Of a DNA stretch of 36,029 bases, positions 1 to 8,351 are shown piece by piece. Under the pieces are notes generated by a model. The model saw nothing but the letters and a program-made list of their open reading frames with translations. It searched no databases and was not told the DNA's origin. Position 1 is the first letter of the stretch. Each line of letters starts with the position of its first letter. A program made the translations under genes and the position numbers. The stretch is from an uncultured Clostridia bacterium (GTDB lineage Bacteria > Bacillota > Clostridia > Christensenellales > UBA3700), in the NCBI GenBank assembly GCA_947646415.1, contig CANSGN010000015.1, forward strand, positions 1-36,029, read 5' to 3'.

Positions 1-172
1 GTCTATGCGACAAGGATTCGAAAGTCTTTGGACTCACGAATTCCGTTGCATTTTTTGTCATGATAACATCTACACATGCCCCAAGTTTTACAAGACGGCT
101 TACAATATCGCAAGCTTTGTAGCAAGCAATACCGCCTGTCACGCCTAGGACAATATTTTTGCCGCTTAGCAT
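1..172 (-). CDS. coaBC: CoaBC (Dfp) flavoprotein, N-terminal fragment
   Basis: Only the first 57 codons are in the window; the gene runs off the left edge. The protein begins MLSGKNIVLGVTGGIACYK, the nucleotide-binding start of the CoaC-type flavoprotein domain of the bifunctional phosphopantothenoylcysteine synthetase/decarboxylase, which makes 4'-phosphopantetheine for coenzyme A. Its ATG overlaps the rpoZ stop by one base (TAATG), so translation is probably coupled. The yicC-gmk-rpoZ-coaBC order is a common Firmicutes arrangement and supports the call. The CoaB half is not visible. Confidence 0.88.
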   Translation of the reverse strand, partial: MLSGKNIVLGVTGGIACYKACDIVSRLVKLGACVDVIMTKNATEFVSPKTFESLSHR

Positions 173-369
173 TAGTGATGCCTTGAGATTACGACTTTAC
201 CTTCGTAAACTTCTTTTGCAGCAACGCTGATTGGCTTTTTATGTGTAGCTTCCAAATAATCCGCCTCTTGAGTTACAAGTTGTTTTGCACGGTTTGCAAC
301 ACCCATAACCAAAGCGTATCTGCACTCTGCCTTTTTAATTAGTTTGTCAATTGGTGGCTCTATCATCAT
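172..369 (-). CDS. rpoZ: DNA-directed RNA polymerase subunit omega
   Basis: This 65-residue protein has the omega pattern MIEPPIDKL followed by CRYALVMGVANRAKQL, the conserved helix that clamps the beta-prime C-terminus, and then KPISVAAKEVYEGKV. It assists assembly and stability of RNA polymerase. It is on the short side, as is usual in Firmicutes. A strong AGGAGGG site lies 8 nt before the ATG. It sits between gmk and coaBC in the same direction; the 96-nt gap to gmk is AT-rich with no clear terminator, so one transcript is likely. Confidence 0.92.
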   Translation of the reverse strand: MMIEPPIDKLIKKAECRYALVMGVANRAKQLVTQEADYLEATHKKPISVAAKEVYEGKVVISRHH

Positions 370-465
370 AAAGCAAACCCTCCTAAAATTGTTTTATATT
401 TAATTTGCGATTACGCATTAATTACTTGATAAAAATCATTACGACTTTAATATTATATTGCTTGA

Positions 466-1074
466 TTAAATTAGCTGTTCAATTAGTTTTTTGTTACTCT
501 CGTAATGTACTTTTAGTTTTTCGCATTTAACAATGTTTATAAATTCCTCGGCACAAGTCTCAATCTCGTCGTTTATAATCAAATAGTCATAACGCACTGC
601 CTTTGCAATTTCTTCCTTTGCTTTACCAAATCTTTTTGCAACTTGTTCTGCTGTTTCCGTACCTCTGCCTACAAGTCTAGCGTGTAAAGTCTCCAAATCT
701 TTTGGAACTATAAATATCAAAACCGCATCGGGCATTTTCCTTTTTACTTCAAACGCGCCCTCGGTATCAATCTCCAACACAACATCGTGACCTGTATTTA
801 AATTATCATCTACAAATTGCTTGGATGTGCCATAGTACTCGTCGCCGTAAACTTGCTTTGACTCCAAAAGTTCCCCATTTGCAATCATATTTTTTACTTG
901 TTCTTTAGTTTTAAAAAAGTAGTTTACTCCGTCCACTTCCATATTACGCGGTTGCCTTGTAGTAACGGATATAGACAAAACAAAATCAAGCCCTTTCTTT
1001 TTCACTTCGGCAAGCAATGTACCTTTACCTGCTCCCGATGGCCCACTTAAAACAATCAATAGTCCTTTTTTCAT
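466..1074 (-). CDS. gmk: Guanylate kinase
   Basis: Guanylate kinase converts GMP and ATP to GDP and ADP. The P-loop GPSGAGKGT is at residues 11-19, followed by VTTRQPR and the GMP-binding part (VDGVNYFF, ESKQVYGDEYYGTS), then VVLEIDTEGAFEVK and the lid arginines (RLVGRGTE). Length is 202 residues, typical of the family. An upstream in-frame ATG at 1095 has no ribosome site, while the ATG at 1074 has GAGGG just before it and gives the usual MKKGLLIVLSGPSG start, so I chose 1074. It follows yicC closely, without the DUF370/RemA gene often found between them. Confidence 0.95.
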   Translation of the reverse strand: MKKGLLIVLSGPSGAGKGTLLAEVKKKGLDFVLSISVTTRQPRNMEVDGVNYFFKTKEQVKNMIANGELLESKQVYGDEYYGTSKQFVDDNLNTGHDVVLEIDTEGAFEVKRKMPDAVLIFIVPKDLETLHARLVGRGTETAEQVAKRFGKAKEEIAKAVRYDYLIINDEIETCAEEFINIVKCEKLKVHYESNKKLIEQLI

Positions 1075-1122
1075 ATTACCCTCGATTTTTGACATAAAAA
1101 TTTATGAATACTCAAGCTAAAC

Positions 1123-1998
1123 TTATTCTATATTTTGAATTTGTTCTCTTATTTTTTCAATTTCGGTTTTCAGTGTCAACACATAATTACTAACAGACAA
1201 GTCGCTGCATTTAGAGCCTATTGTGTTTGACTCTCTATTCATTTCCTGTGTGATAAAATCCAAACTCCTGCCTATAGCACCTTTATTTTGTGTAATCTCT
1301 TTAAAATGTGCGATATGCGCATTAAGCCTTGTAAACTCTTCGTCAGTCGCAACTTTATCTGCATAAAAAACTATTTCGTTCATAAGCTTATTTTCGTCAA
1401 TCTGCATATCTCCAAGAGCTTCTTGAACTCTGCCCCTCAATTTATCGCGGTAATTTTTTACCTGAACAGGCGCATATTCTTGAATTTTTGCAACAACATT
1501 AGTTAAAATGTCCAATTTTTCAAGCAAGTTATTTTCAATTTTGCTACCCTCAACCGCTCTCATTGCAATAAGGTTATCCAAAGCAATGTCAAGCGCGTTT
1601 ATTATAAGTTTTTGAGTAAGGTCGTTGTCAATGGTGCTTTCATCCTCTTCGATTATTCCCTTTAACTCAAACAAATTGCTTACATTTACATTATTTTCGA
1701 TATTGTATTTATTTGAAATATCTTGAGCGATGCCCAAATATTTTGCAACCAAACTGTCATTAAAAGTTATGTTATCTTGCTCGCCCGTCAAATTTTGATA
1801 ATTTACAAAAATATCAAGGTGTCCCCTTGCAATGCGGTTTTTTATATGGTTACGTATGCTATCTTCAAAAGATATAAGCAGTCTTGGCAATTTTATTCCC
1901 AAATCCAAAAATCTATGGTTGACGGATTTTATCTCCACCACTATTTTCAAGTTGTTTTCCTCAACTTCTCCCTTACCATAACCGGTCATACTTAACAT
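1123..1998 (-). CDS. yicC: YicC/YloC family endoribonuclease
   Basis: The protein opens with MLSMTGYGKGE, the signature start of the YicC family, and ends with the DUF1732 region (ELIRLNAHI-like FTRLNAHIAHF, then GRSLDFITQEMNRESNTIGSK). Family members are endoribonucleases acting on small or structured RNAs. Length is 291 residues, normal for the family. An upstream TTG in frame could extend it by two codons, but the ATG at 1998 has AGGAG 7 nt before it. It is the first gene of the operon leading to gmk, rpoZ and coaBC and has its own promoter upstream. Confidence 0.93.
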   Translation of the reverse strand: MLSMTGYGKGEVEENNLKIVVEIKSVNHRFLDLGIKLPRLLISFEDSIRNHIKNRIARGHLDIFVNYQNLTGEQDNITFNDSLVAKYLGIAQDISNKYNIENNVNVSNLFELKGIIEEDESTIDNDLTQKLIINALDIALDNLIAMRAVEGSKIENNLLEKLDILTNVVAKIQEYAPVQVKNYRDKLRGRVQEALGDMQIDENKLMNEIVFYADKVATDEEFTRLNAHIAHFKEITQNKGAIGRSLDFITQEMNRESNTIGSKCSDLSVSNYVLTLKTEIEKIREQIQNIE

Positions 1999-2047
1999 AA
2001 ACAATCTCCTAAACCAGATTAGTCTTAAAATATAATTTTTCTTATAT

Positions 2048-2076
2048 ATTTTAACACAAAACTAAAAATATTACAA
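2048..2076 (-). promoter_or_regulatory. Sigma-A promoter of yicC-gmk-rpoZ-coaBC
   Basis: Read on the minus strand, TTGTAA (2071-2076) and TAAAAT (2048-2053) are separated by exactly 17 nt, and a TG one base before the -10 gives an extended -10. It lies about 50 nt ahead of the yicC start codon. Inference from consensus match only. Confidence 0.6.
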
Positions 2077-2171
2077 GTAAAGTATACTAAATATTTAAAA
2101 TAAATAAGCATTTAAGCTTATCAAAACTATTTTATAACAATTTATTGCAAAATAAACTAAAAAATTTTAAC

Positions 2172-2200
2172 AAAAAAATGACCTTGTCAATCAAAGCCAT
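2172..2200 (-). terminator. Probable ligA terminator
   Basis: On the minus strand a 9-bp stem (ATGGCTTTG pairing with the distal GACAAGGTCAT side, two G-U pairs, 5-nt loop) spans 2178-2200 and runs straight into six to seven T at 2172-2177. It lies 78 nt after the ligA stop and upstream of the yicC promoter, separating the two operons. Confidence 0.6.
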
Positions 2201-2277
2201 TTTTATTATACGATTTGTTATACTGCAAATTTACTTATTTTTGCATAGCTTTTGGCTATTAAATACAAAAATTATAA

Positions 2278-4221
2278 TCAACCCTCATAATTAATTTTTG
2301 CAAAAAACTCTTGCTCCGTCCAAAGCTCAATGCCTAGTTTTTTTGCTTTGTCAAGTTTTGAGCCCGCATCAGCACCATACACAACGACATTCACATTTTT
2401 AGACACACTGTCGGATACACTTCCGCCATTATCGATAATAAGTTGTTTTGCCTTACCCCTAGGTATTGAAATACTGCCTGTCAAACAAATATTTACGCCT
2501 GTCAAAACACCCTCTTTTTGCTCTTTAAACTCGATTTTCACACCTTTTTTCAACAAATTGTCAATCAATTTTGCAGATGTTGGTTCCTTAAAATAGTTAT
2601 AAACACCTGTCGCCATAATCTCGCCAAAATCGTCCAAATTTAACAAATCTTCCATAGTTGCGTTTTTCAAATTTTCCAAAGACTTAAACTTATCCGCAAG
2701 CTGTTTTGCAGACTTTTTGCCTATGTTTGCAATGCCTAAGGAATAAATAAAATTATCCAATGTTGTATTTTTACTCTGCTCAATGGCATTTAAAATGTTA
2801 TTGACCTTTTTATCCTTAAAGCCATCAGCTTGAAAAAGTTGGTCGGCTGTCAAATCGTACAAATCGTCTATATCCCTTAAAAAACCTAAATTATAAAGCT
2901 GTAATATGGTTTTTTCGGAAAGTCCCTCTATATTCATTGCCTCTCTGCTTGCAAAATGGTCAAGTCGGGAAATATGAACAGCACCGCAATTATCTTTGTT
3001 TGTGCAATAAACAAATGCTCCATCTACTTTTACATCTCCTCCGCAAGACGGACATTTATCCGGTGGCAAAATAGTTTTTCCGTCATTATCTTCGGCAACA
3101 CCCAAAATTTCAGGGATTACGTCATTGCTACGTCTTACAAAAACTCTACTGCCAATCTTAACTCCTTTTTTTGCAATATCGTCAAGGTTGTTAAGCGTTG
3201 CCCTTGAAACAGTTGCACCACACAACTCTACAGGCTCCAATACGGCAAGCGGATTCAGCTTACCTGTTCTGGAAACTTGCCATATTACGTCTTTTAAAAT
3301 GGTGGTAACCTCTTCCGCCTCATATTTATAAGCAATCGCCCAACGAGGAGACTTTTCGGTAAAACCAAGCTCTGCCCTGTATTTTTGTTCGTTTATTTTA
3401 ACCACAGCACCGTCAATCAAATAGTCAAGCGAGTTTCTTTTGGACTCAATTTCCTTTATAAGTGCGATTATGTCAGTCATATTGTCCGCGTACTTAACAA
3501 AATCCCCGATTCTAAATTTGTTTTGCACCAAAAACTCAACCATATCCTTTTGGCTGTCAAAATCTATATCGGAATAGCCAACGCTGTAAGCCATAAAATC
3601 TAAGTGCCTATCCGCAGTAACTTTAGGGTCAAGATTTCTAAGTGCACCTGCTGCGGCATTCCTTGCATTTTTTAATGGTATGTCGTGTGTATTGTTGTAT
3701 TTTTCAAGCTCGGATAACCTCATTATACACTCGCCTTGAACTTCAATCTCACCTTTAAATGGAATAGTCAAAGGTATGGTACGTATAGTTTTTGCACCGC
3801 TTGTAACAACTTCTCCCTTAACGCCGTTACCACGAGTAGTTGCCCTTACCAACTCTCCGTTTTTATATGATAAATTTACGGTAAGACCGTCATACTTAAA
3901 CTCTACCGAGCAAAGCATTTTATCGATATTAAGCGAATTGGTGCACCTTGTCCACCAACTTTCCAATTCCTCCGCCGACTGACTTTTTGCAAGCGAATAA
4001 AGCCTTTGTTTGTGGGTATAGCTGTCAAATTGTTTTAACAACTCTCCTCCGACCCTGTGTGTTGGGGAATCCGACAATACGACCCCGCTGCTTTTTTCCA
4101 ACTCAACAAGTTCGTCGTATAGCACATCGTATTCCTTATCCGAAACAATAGGCTCATCCAAAGTATAGTATCTATAAGCATACTCATTTAGCTTTTGTAC
4201 CAATTCAGTCATTCTGTCCAT
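2278..4221 (-). CDS. ligA: NAD-dependent DNA ligase LigA (divergent)
   Basis: All domains of bacterial LigA are present over 647 residues: Ia domain (EYAYRYYTLDEPIVSDKEYD), adenylation domain with the nucleophile lysine K109 in EFKYDG, OB fold, four-cysteine zinc finger (CPSCGG then CTNKDNC), helix-hairpin-helix repeats and a C-terminal BRCT domain (from about residue 570). It seals nicks in replication and repair. Several usually invariant stretches are altered: EPKIDG reads EFKYDG, TRGDG reads TRGNG, GEDVT reads GEVVT, and RAGDVIP reads RRSNDVIP. It follows pcrA, the usual partner. The start at 4221 is preceded by a modest AGGTAAG site. The family call is firm; whether it is the sole replicative ligase is open. 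Confidence 0.92.
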   Translation of the reverse strand: MDRMTELVQKLNEYAYRYYTLDEPIVSDKEYDVLYDELVELEKSSGVVLSDSPTHRVGGELLKQFDSYTHKQRLYSLAKSQSAEELESWWTRCTNSLNIDKMLCSVEFKYDGLTVNLSYKNGELVRATTRGNGVKGEVVTSGAKTIRTIPLTIPFKGEIEVQGECIMRLSELEKYNNTHDIPLKNARNAAAGALRNLDPKVTADRHLDFMAYSVGYSDIDFDSQKDMVEFLVQNKFRIGDFVKYADNMTDIIALIKEIESKRNSLDYLIDGAVVKINEQKYRAELGFTEKSPRWAIAYKYEAEEVTTILKDVIWQVSRTGKLNPLAVLEPVELCGATVSRATLNNLDDIAKKGVKIGSRVFVRRSNDVIPEILGVAEDNDGKTILPPDKCPSCGGDVKVDGAFVYCTNKDNCGAVHISRLDHFASREAMNIEGLSEKTILQLYNLGFLRDIDDLYDLTADQLFQADGFKDKKVNNILNAIEQSKNTTLDNFIYSLGIANIGKKSAKQLADKFKSLENLKNATMEDLLNLDDFGEIMATGVYNYFKEPTSAKLIDNLLKKGVKIEFKEQKEGVLTGVNICLTGSISIPRGKAKQLIIDNGGSVSDSVSKNVNVVVYGADAGSKLDKAKKLGIELWTEQEFFAKINYEG

Positions 4222-4363
4222 AATCTTACCTATAACCCGTTTATTATAATTTAATATCGATTTTCGTGCGATTTACGCACATTTTTGCCAAAGTTTTTTA
4301 TTATAGTTTCTTTTATAAAAACAAATTTTATAAAAATTTAATCGCTCAATTTTACAAAAAACT

Positions 4364-6523
4364 CTATTTCTTTTGTTTTAATTCTATCGGTGCAAGCGTT
4401 AAGTTGAAATTTTTATTTCCTAGTTTTGCAAACAAAATTGTTGCAGTATTTCCGTCCATTGCCACAATAACGCCCTCGCCATACCTTGCATGTACAACAG
4501 CACTTCCAACATTAAACTTACTTATGTCTTTACTCAAATTCGGCTTGATTGTGTTAGGCATTGTATTAGGTCTTTCCCTAGCAATATTAGCATACTCCGA
4601 TGTCTTTAGCGGGGTAAACTTTGCAGGGTCTTTTTGGATAAGTCCTGCCTCTTGCACAAACCTGCTTACCATATTGTATTCCACTTTTCCAAATCTGTAC
4701 CTATTGCCTGCACTTGTCAAATAAAGTCTGTCTTGTGCCCTTGTTATGGCAACATACATACAGCGACGCTCCTCTTCCATTTCCATAGGGTTGCCTAACG
4801 CTCTGCCGCTTGGGAAAATATTTTCTTCCAATCCTACAATAAATACGACTTTGTACTCCAAGCCTTTTACGCCGTGCACTGTTGCAATAGTTACGTAATC
4901 GCCAAGGTCATCTTCGTCCCCATCGCTGACAAGCGAAATAGATTGCATAAAGTCTTCCAATGTAGCACCTTTGTTTTGCTCGCAGTACTCATGAATTATT
5001 GTCATAAATTCGTCTATATTTTCAAGTTTGTTTTTATCTTCCGCATTATCTATGTCGTAAGCAGAATAAAAATCAACTTTTTCAATCAAATACTTTGCAA
5101 AATCTTCAAAACTTTTGTCAAGTTTGGCTCTCATTAAATCTACAATCAATTCGGTAAATTTTGCAAATTTATCTCTCATTGCCTTGCTTAAAACGGTATT
5201 GTTTTCAATATCAAGCAACGCATCAATCATACTTTGTCCGCTTGCGTTGCAATACTCTCTAAGCCTTTGTATTGCAGTATCGCCAATGCCGCGTTTAGGA
5301 AAATTGATAATTCGCACAATACTTTCGCTGTCAAGAGGATTTGCAACCATTCGCAAATACGCGATTGTATCCATAATCTCTTTACGGTCGTAAAACTTAA
5401 AGCCACCGATAAGCTTATAATTTATGCCGTACATATTCATTTTTTCCTCAAAATTACGTGTAAGGCTGTTAAGTCTGACCAATATTGCAAAATCGCTCAA
5501 ATTATAGCCGTTATAATCACAAAGTTTTCGTATCTCGCCAAGCACATAGTCTACTTCTTCCTTATCGTTGTAGCAAGACTTGTACTCTACTTTTACACCC
5601 TTTTCGCCGCCTGTCCAAAGCTCTTTGCCCATCCTTTGTTTATTTTGAGCAATGACTTTGTTTGCACAATCAAGTATATTTTGAGTACTGCGATAATTTT
5701 GTTGCAATTTGTAAATTCTGCAATTAGGATATACTTTTTGAAAATTCAAAATATTTCCTACTTCCGCACCTCGCCAACCATAAATACTTTGGTCGTCATC
5801 CCCTACAACAAACAAATTACCATGCTTAAAAGCAAGCATACGCACAAGTAACATTTGGATTTTGTTTGTATCCTGAAACTCGTCCACATGTATGTACTTA
5901 AATCTTTCTTGATATTTGCTCCTAACCTCAGGAAATTCCTTAAAAAGCTGCACTGTTTTAAGCATTAAATCGTCAAAGTCCAAAGCGTTGTTATCCCTAA
6001 GTTCCTTTTCGTAACGCAAATAAACTTCCTTTATCAAATCGGTATTCTTACCACCTAGCGCCAAGCAATACTCGTCGATTGATGCCCCCATATTTTTAAC
6101 ATTACTTATATGACTACGTATAGTTTTTGCGTCTTTTTCCTCAACATTAAGGCTTTTTAAAATTCTGGCAACCACTCTTGCGGAATCAGAGGCCGTAAAA
6201 ATAGAAAAATTGGAGGTATATCCTAGATTTTCAATTTCAAAGCGCAAAACTTTGGCACAAAAACTGTGGAAAGTAGATACCCAAATATCACTTCTCCCCG
6301 TTATTTTTTGCACCCTTTCAAGCATTTCTCTTGCTGCTTTATTAGTAAAAGTTATTGCAAGAATGTTATATCCGTCCACACCTTTTTCGTCAAGCAAATA
6401 GGCAATCCTATGTGTTAAAACACGTGTTTTCCCGCTGCCCGCACCCGCAAGCACCAAAACTTGACCTTCTGTATCGTAAACAGGCATAAGTTGTTCGCTG
6501 TTAAGTAATTTGCTGTAATCCAT
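4364..6523 (-). CDS. pcrA: ATP-dependent DNA helicase PcrA/UvrD (SF1)
   Basis: The protein has the superfamily 1A helicase motifs in order: Q-motif LNSEQ, Walker A AGAGSGKT (about residues 27-34), motif Ia TFTNKAA, motif II VDEFQDTN, motif III VGDDDQSIYGWRGA, motif IV QNYRS, motif V TVHGVKGLEY and motif VI VAITRAQDRLY. Length of 719 residues and the C-terminal tail (VGSAVVHARYGEGVIVA, a Tudor-like element) match PcrA. It unwinds DNA in repair and removes RecA or stalled polymerase. It precedes ligA by 142 nt, as in many Firmicutes. No strong promoter was found directly upstream, so it may be read from the promoter of the gene before it. Confidence 0.93.
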   Translation of the reverse strand: MDYSKLLNSEQLMPVYDTEGQVLVLAGAGSGKTRVLTHRIAYLLDEKGVDGYNILAITFTNKAAREMLERVQKITGRSDIWVSTFHSFCAKVLRFEIENLGYTSNFSIFTASDSARVVARILKSLNVEEKDAKTIRSHISNVKNMGASIDEYCLALGGKNTDLIKEVYLRYEKELRDNNALDFDDLMLKTVQLFKEFPEVRSKYQERFKYIHVDEFQDTNKIQMLLVRMLAFKHGNLFVVGDDDQSIYGWRGAEVGNILNFQKVYPNCRIYKLQQNYRSTQNILDCANKVIAQNKQRMGKELWTGGEKGVKVEYKSCYNDKEEVDYVLGEIRKLCDYNGYNLSDFAILVRLNSLTRNFEEKMNMYGINYKLIGGFKFYDRKEIMDTIAYLRMVANPLDSESIVRIINFPKRGIGDTAIQRLREYCNASGQSMIDALLDIENNTVLSKAMRDKFAKFTELIVDLMRAKLDKSFEDFAKYLIEKVDFYSAYDIDNAEDKNKLENIDEFMTIIHEYCEQNKGATLEDFMQSISLVSDGDEDDLGDYVTIATVHGVKGLEYKVVFIVGLEENIFPSGRALGNPMEMEEERRCMYVAITRAQDRLYLTSAGNRYRFGKVEYNMVSRFVQEAGLIQKDPAKFTPLKTSEYANIARERPNTMPNTIKPNLSKDISKFNVGSAVVHARYGEGVIVAMDGNTATILFAKLGNKNFNLTLAPIELKQKK

Positions 6524-6561
6524 ATATAATACCTTTAATTTTATACAAATGTTTTCATAAA

Positions 6562-6587
6562 TTTACCCGCACTTTTGCACGGGTAAA
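6562..6587 (-). terminator. GC-rich hairpin between the 238-aa gene and pcrA
   Basis: TTTACCCG and CGGGTAAA form an 8-bp stem with a 10-nt loop just after the stop of the upstream gene. There is no proper T run on either strand (minus reads AAATTTATG), so it may be a weak or partial terminator, or an RNA processing/stability element ahead of pcrA. Confidence 0.35.
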
Positions 6588-6590
6588 AAA

Positions 6591-7307
6591 TCAAATAATG
6601 CTGTAATTTCTAAGTTCGTTTTCAAGCGCTTTTACTTGGCTGGTGTATGCCCTGTTAGCGATAAGCGCATATTTAAGTCCGAGCCACAAGGATTTTATAA
6701 GCAGTACATTGCTGCTTTCTATTGCAAAATACAAGCCCTCTAAAATCACGTAAATTTCACGTCTTATCTCGTCCGATAAAGTTTTGTCGCCAACAAGTTG
6801 GTCACTTATGGAAATAATGTTACTGTTTAACAAATCGACCAACTCACGCGGTAAGCTTTTATATTGTACATTACCGTTTCCGCTGTCAACCACTCTATCC
6901 TTTTGGCTAAGCAACCTTTCAAACGCTTGAACATACGGCAATACTATCCCCAAACAAAAATCGTTAAAACTGTCCGAAATATTAACCCTAGGGAAAGTAT
7001 TTTTTAAAAAATTCAAATATTCGATATTTCCTCTGTCAATGTCAAACAAGATTTTTGTAACAAGTACTATAATCTTATAATCGTCATCAGGCATCCTAAT
7101 CCTACCGCTTGCCATACTTTCGTTAAAAATACTGTTAAAATCAAAATTTTGATTTGCATGCTTTACGGCAAAAAACAAAGGCTCGTTAGTAGTAACAAAC
7201 TTCAAAATTTTTGTAATGATATCATTAGACATTATAAAATTGGAACGCTCTAATTCAAGATACAACAATTTAAAAGATTTGATAAGTTCTTCATTTGAAT
7301 TTTTCAT
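6591..7307 (-). CDS. Hypothetical helical protein, 238 aa
   Basis: I do not recognise a family. The 238-residue protein looks largely alpha-helical, soluble and acidic-neutral, with no signal peptide, transmembrane segment or cysteine motif. A perfect GGAGG site lies 8 nt before the ATG, and an extended -10 promoter is found at 7328-7356, so it is very likely a real gene. It is transcribed towards pcrA with a 67-nt gap, so it may be a leading gene of the pcrA-ligA transcript. It is divergent from the HPr-like gene. Confidence 0.75.
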   Translation of the reverse strand: MKNSNEELIKSFKLLYLELERSNFIMSNDIITKILKFVTTNEPLFFAVKHANQNFDFNSIFNESMASGRIRMPDDDYKIIVLVTKILFDIDRGNIEYLNFLKNTFPRVNISDSFNDFCLGIVLPYVQAFERLLSQKDRVVDSGNGNVQYKSLPRELVDLLNSNIISISDQLVGDKTLSDEIRREIYVILEGLYFAIESSNVLLIKSLWLGLKYALIANRAYTSQVKALENELRNYSII

Positions 7308-7327
7308 ATTCTGCCTCCACTGTTATC

Positions 7328-7356
7328 ATTTTACCATATTAATAATAATAATGCAA
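7328..7356 (-). promoter_or_regulatory. Sigma-A promoter of the 238-aa gene (and perhaps pcrA-ligA)
   Basis: On the minus strand TTGCAT (7351-7356) and TAAAAT (7328-7333) are 17 nt apart, with TGG directly before the -10 (extended -10). It lies back-to-back with the plus-strand promoter at 7374-7402. Confidence 0.6.
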
Positions 7357-7373
7357 GTAATTGTCATTTTTTC

Positions 7374-7402
7374 TTGCAAATTTACTTTTAATAGTGTATA
7401 CT
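7374..7402 (+). promoter_or_regulatory. Sigma-A promoter of HPr-like/DUF4364 operon
   Basis: TTGCAA (7374-7379), 17-nt spacer, TATACT (7397-7402). About 80 nt of leader follow before the GGAGG site of the HPr-like gene; no riboswitch or strong hairpin was recognised in it. Confidence 0.6.
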
Positions 7403-7481
7403 AATACTAACAAAAAAAATTTGCATATTCAATTTTGTACTGCAATATAGATATATATGTAATACATTATCGGAGGTATAT

Positions 7482-7712
7482 ATGAAATCAGTTCAAATCA
7501 AATTAAAATTAGCTGAACACGTTAAATCTTTTGTTCAAAAAGTTGCAATGTTTCCGGGCGAGCTTGACTTGCGCTCTGGCAGATATGTTGTAGATGCCAA
7601 AAGTATACTTGGTATTTTCAGCTTGGATTTATCAAAGCCAATCACTCTTGAAATTTACGACAATGACTGCGAAGAATTACTAAAAAGCTTAGAGGAGTTC
7701 ATCATAAAATAA
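7482..7712 (+). CDS. HPr-like protein without the catalytic histidine
   Basis: The 76-residue protein aligns along its length with HPr phosphocarriers: beta strand VQIKLKL, helix, then YVVDAKSILGIFSLDL, which matches the KSIMGVMSL helix carrying regulatory Ser46 (here S41). The histidine loop (GIHARPA in HPr) is missing or shortened to AEHVKSF, so phosphotransfer from enzyme I by the normal route is unlikely. In that respect it resembles Crh, the regulatory HPr homologue. The GGAGG site is 7 nt before the ATG. Its stop overlaps the start of the DUF4364 gene by one base (TAATG), so the two are coupled. No PTS genes are nearby. Confidence 0.8.
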   Translation: MKSVQIKLKLAEHVKSFVQKVAMFPGELDLRSGRYVVDAKSILGIFSLDLSKPITLEIYDNDCEELLKSLEEFIIK

Positions 7713-8230
7713 TGCAATTAAAAGACAAGGCACTTAACAAAGTTATTCTGCTTTTTGTTATGGATTGCATGGAAATCCCTTTGAAAATCGATACATTAAC
7801 TGAGATTTGCGATGCAAACAAGTGGGTCGGTTTTATGGATTGTAAAGATTGCGTCGTTGACCTTATCGAAGTTGGACATATAGTAGACATAAGCAAAAAT
7901 AACGAGAGATTGTATACATTATCAAATAAAGGCAAGGAATGTTTGAGTATTTTTTATAAGGAAATACCTCTTTCCAAGCGTGACGAAATCAAGGCAACGG
8001 TCAAAGAACAACGTTGCCATTATCGCCGTTTGCAAGATTATTTTAGCGATTATTTTATGAATGACGATGGCTCATATACTGTTATTTTGCGTATTGACAC
8101 CCCTGCCCAACCGCTTTTGGACTTAAGGCTTTGTGTGCAAAACAAAGCACGTGCAAAATGGCTTTATAAAAATTGGATAGATAAAGCCCCAAGTGTTTAT
8201 GAATTTTTGCACTCACAATTATTGGAATAA
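7712..8230 (+). CDS. DUF4364 family protein (winged-helix-like)
   Basis: The 172-residue protein fits the DUF4364 family of Clostridia: an N-terminal helical, winged-helix-like part (LNKVILLFVMDCMEIPLKI, then YTLSNKGKECL) followed by a beta-rich part ending in ARAKWLYKNWIDKAPSVYEFL. The winged-helix look suggests DNA binding, but no function is established here. It starts on the last base of the preceding stop codon, with AGAGGAG inside the end of the HPr-like gene, so it depends on that gene for expression. A terminator follows directly. Confidence 0.75.
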   Translation: MQLKDKALNKVILLFVMDCMEIPLKIDTLTEICDANKWVGFMDCKDCVVDLIEVGHIVDISKNNERLYTLSNKGKECLSIFYKEIPLSKRDEIKATVKEQRCHYRRLQDYFSDYFMNDDGSYTVILRIDTPAQPLLDLRLCVQNKARAKWLYKNWIDKAPSVYEFLHSQLLE

Positions 8231-8238
8231 ACAAATAT

Positions 8239-8269
8239 AAGTGGATATTTATATTCACTTTTTATTTTT
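8239..8269 (+). terminator. Terminator of HPr-like/DUF4364 operon
   Basis: AAGTGGATA pairs with TATTCACTT (9 bp, one G-U, loop of 4), directly followed by TTTTTATTTTT. It starts 9 nt after the DUF4364 stop. Confidence 0.75.
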
Positions 8270-8351
8270 AAATGCAAAATTTTACGATAAATATGATAAT
8301 TTAAAATCATAAGTAAAAATAAAATCTTACTACTTAATATTAGGAGAAATT

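Noticed and set aside
4274..4290. GTGCG/CGCAC hairpin between pcrA and ligA as a terminator.
   Set aside because: Stem of five base pairs with no T run on the minus strand; the two genes are probably co-transcribed.
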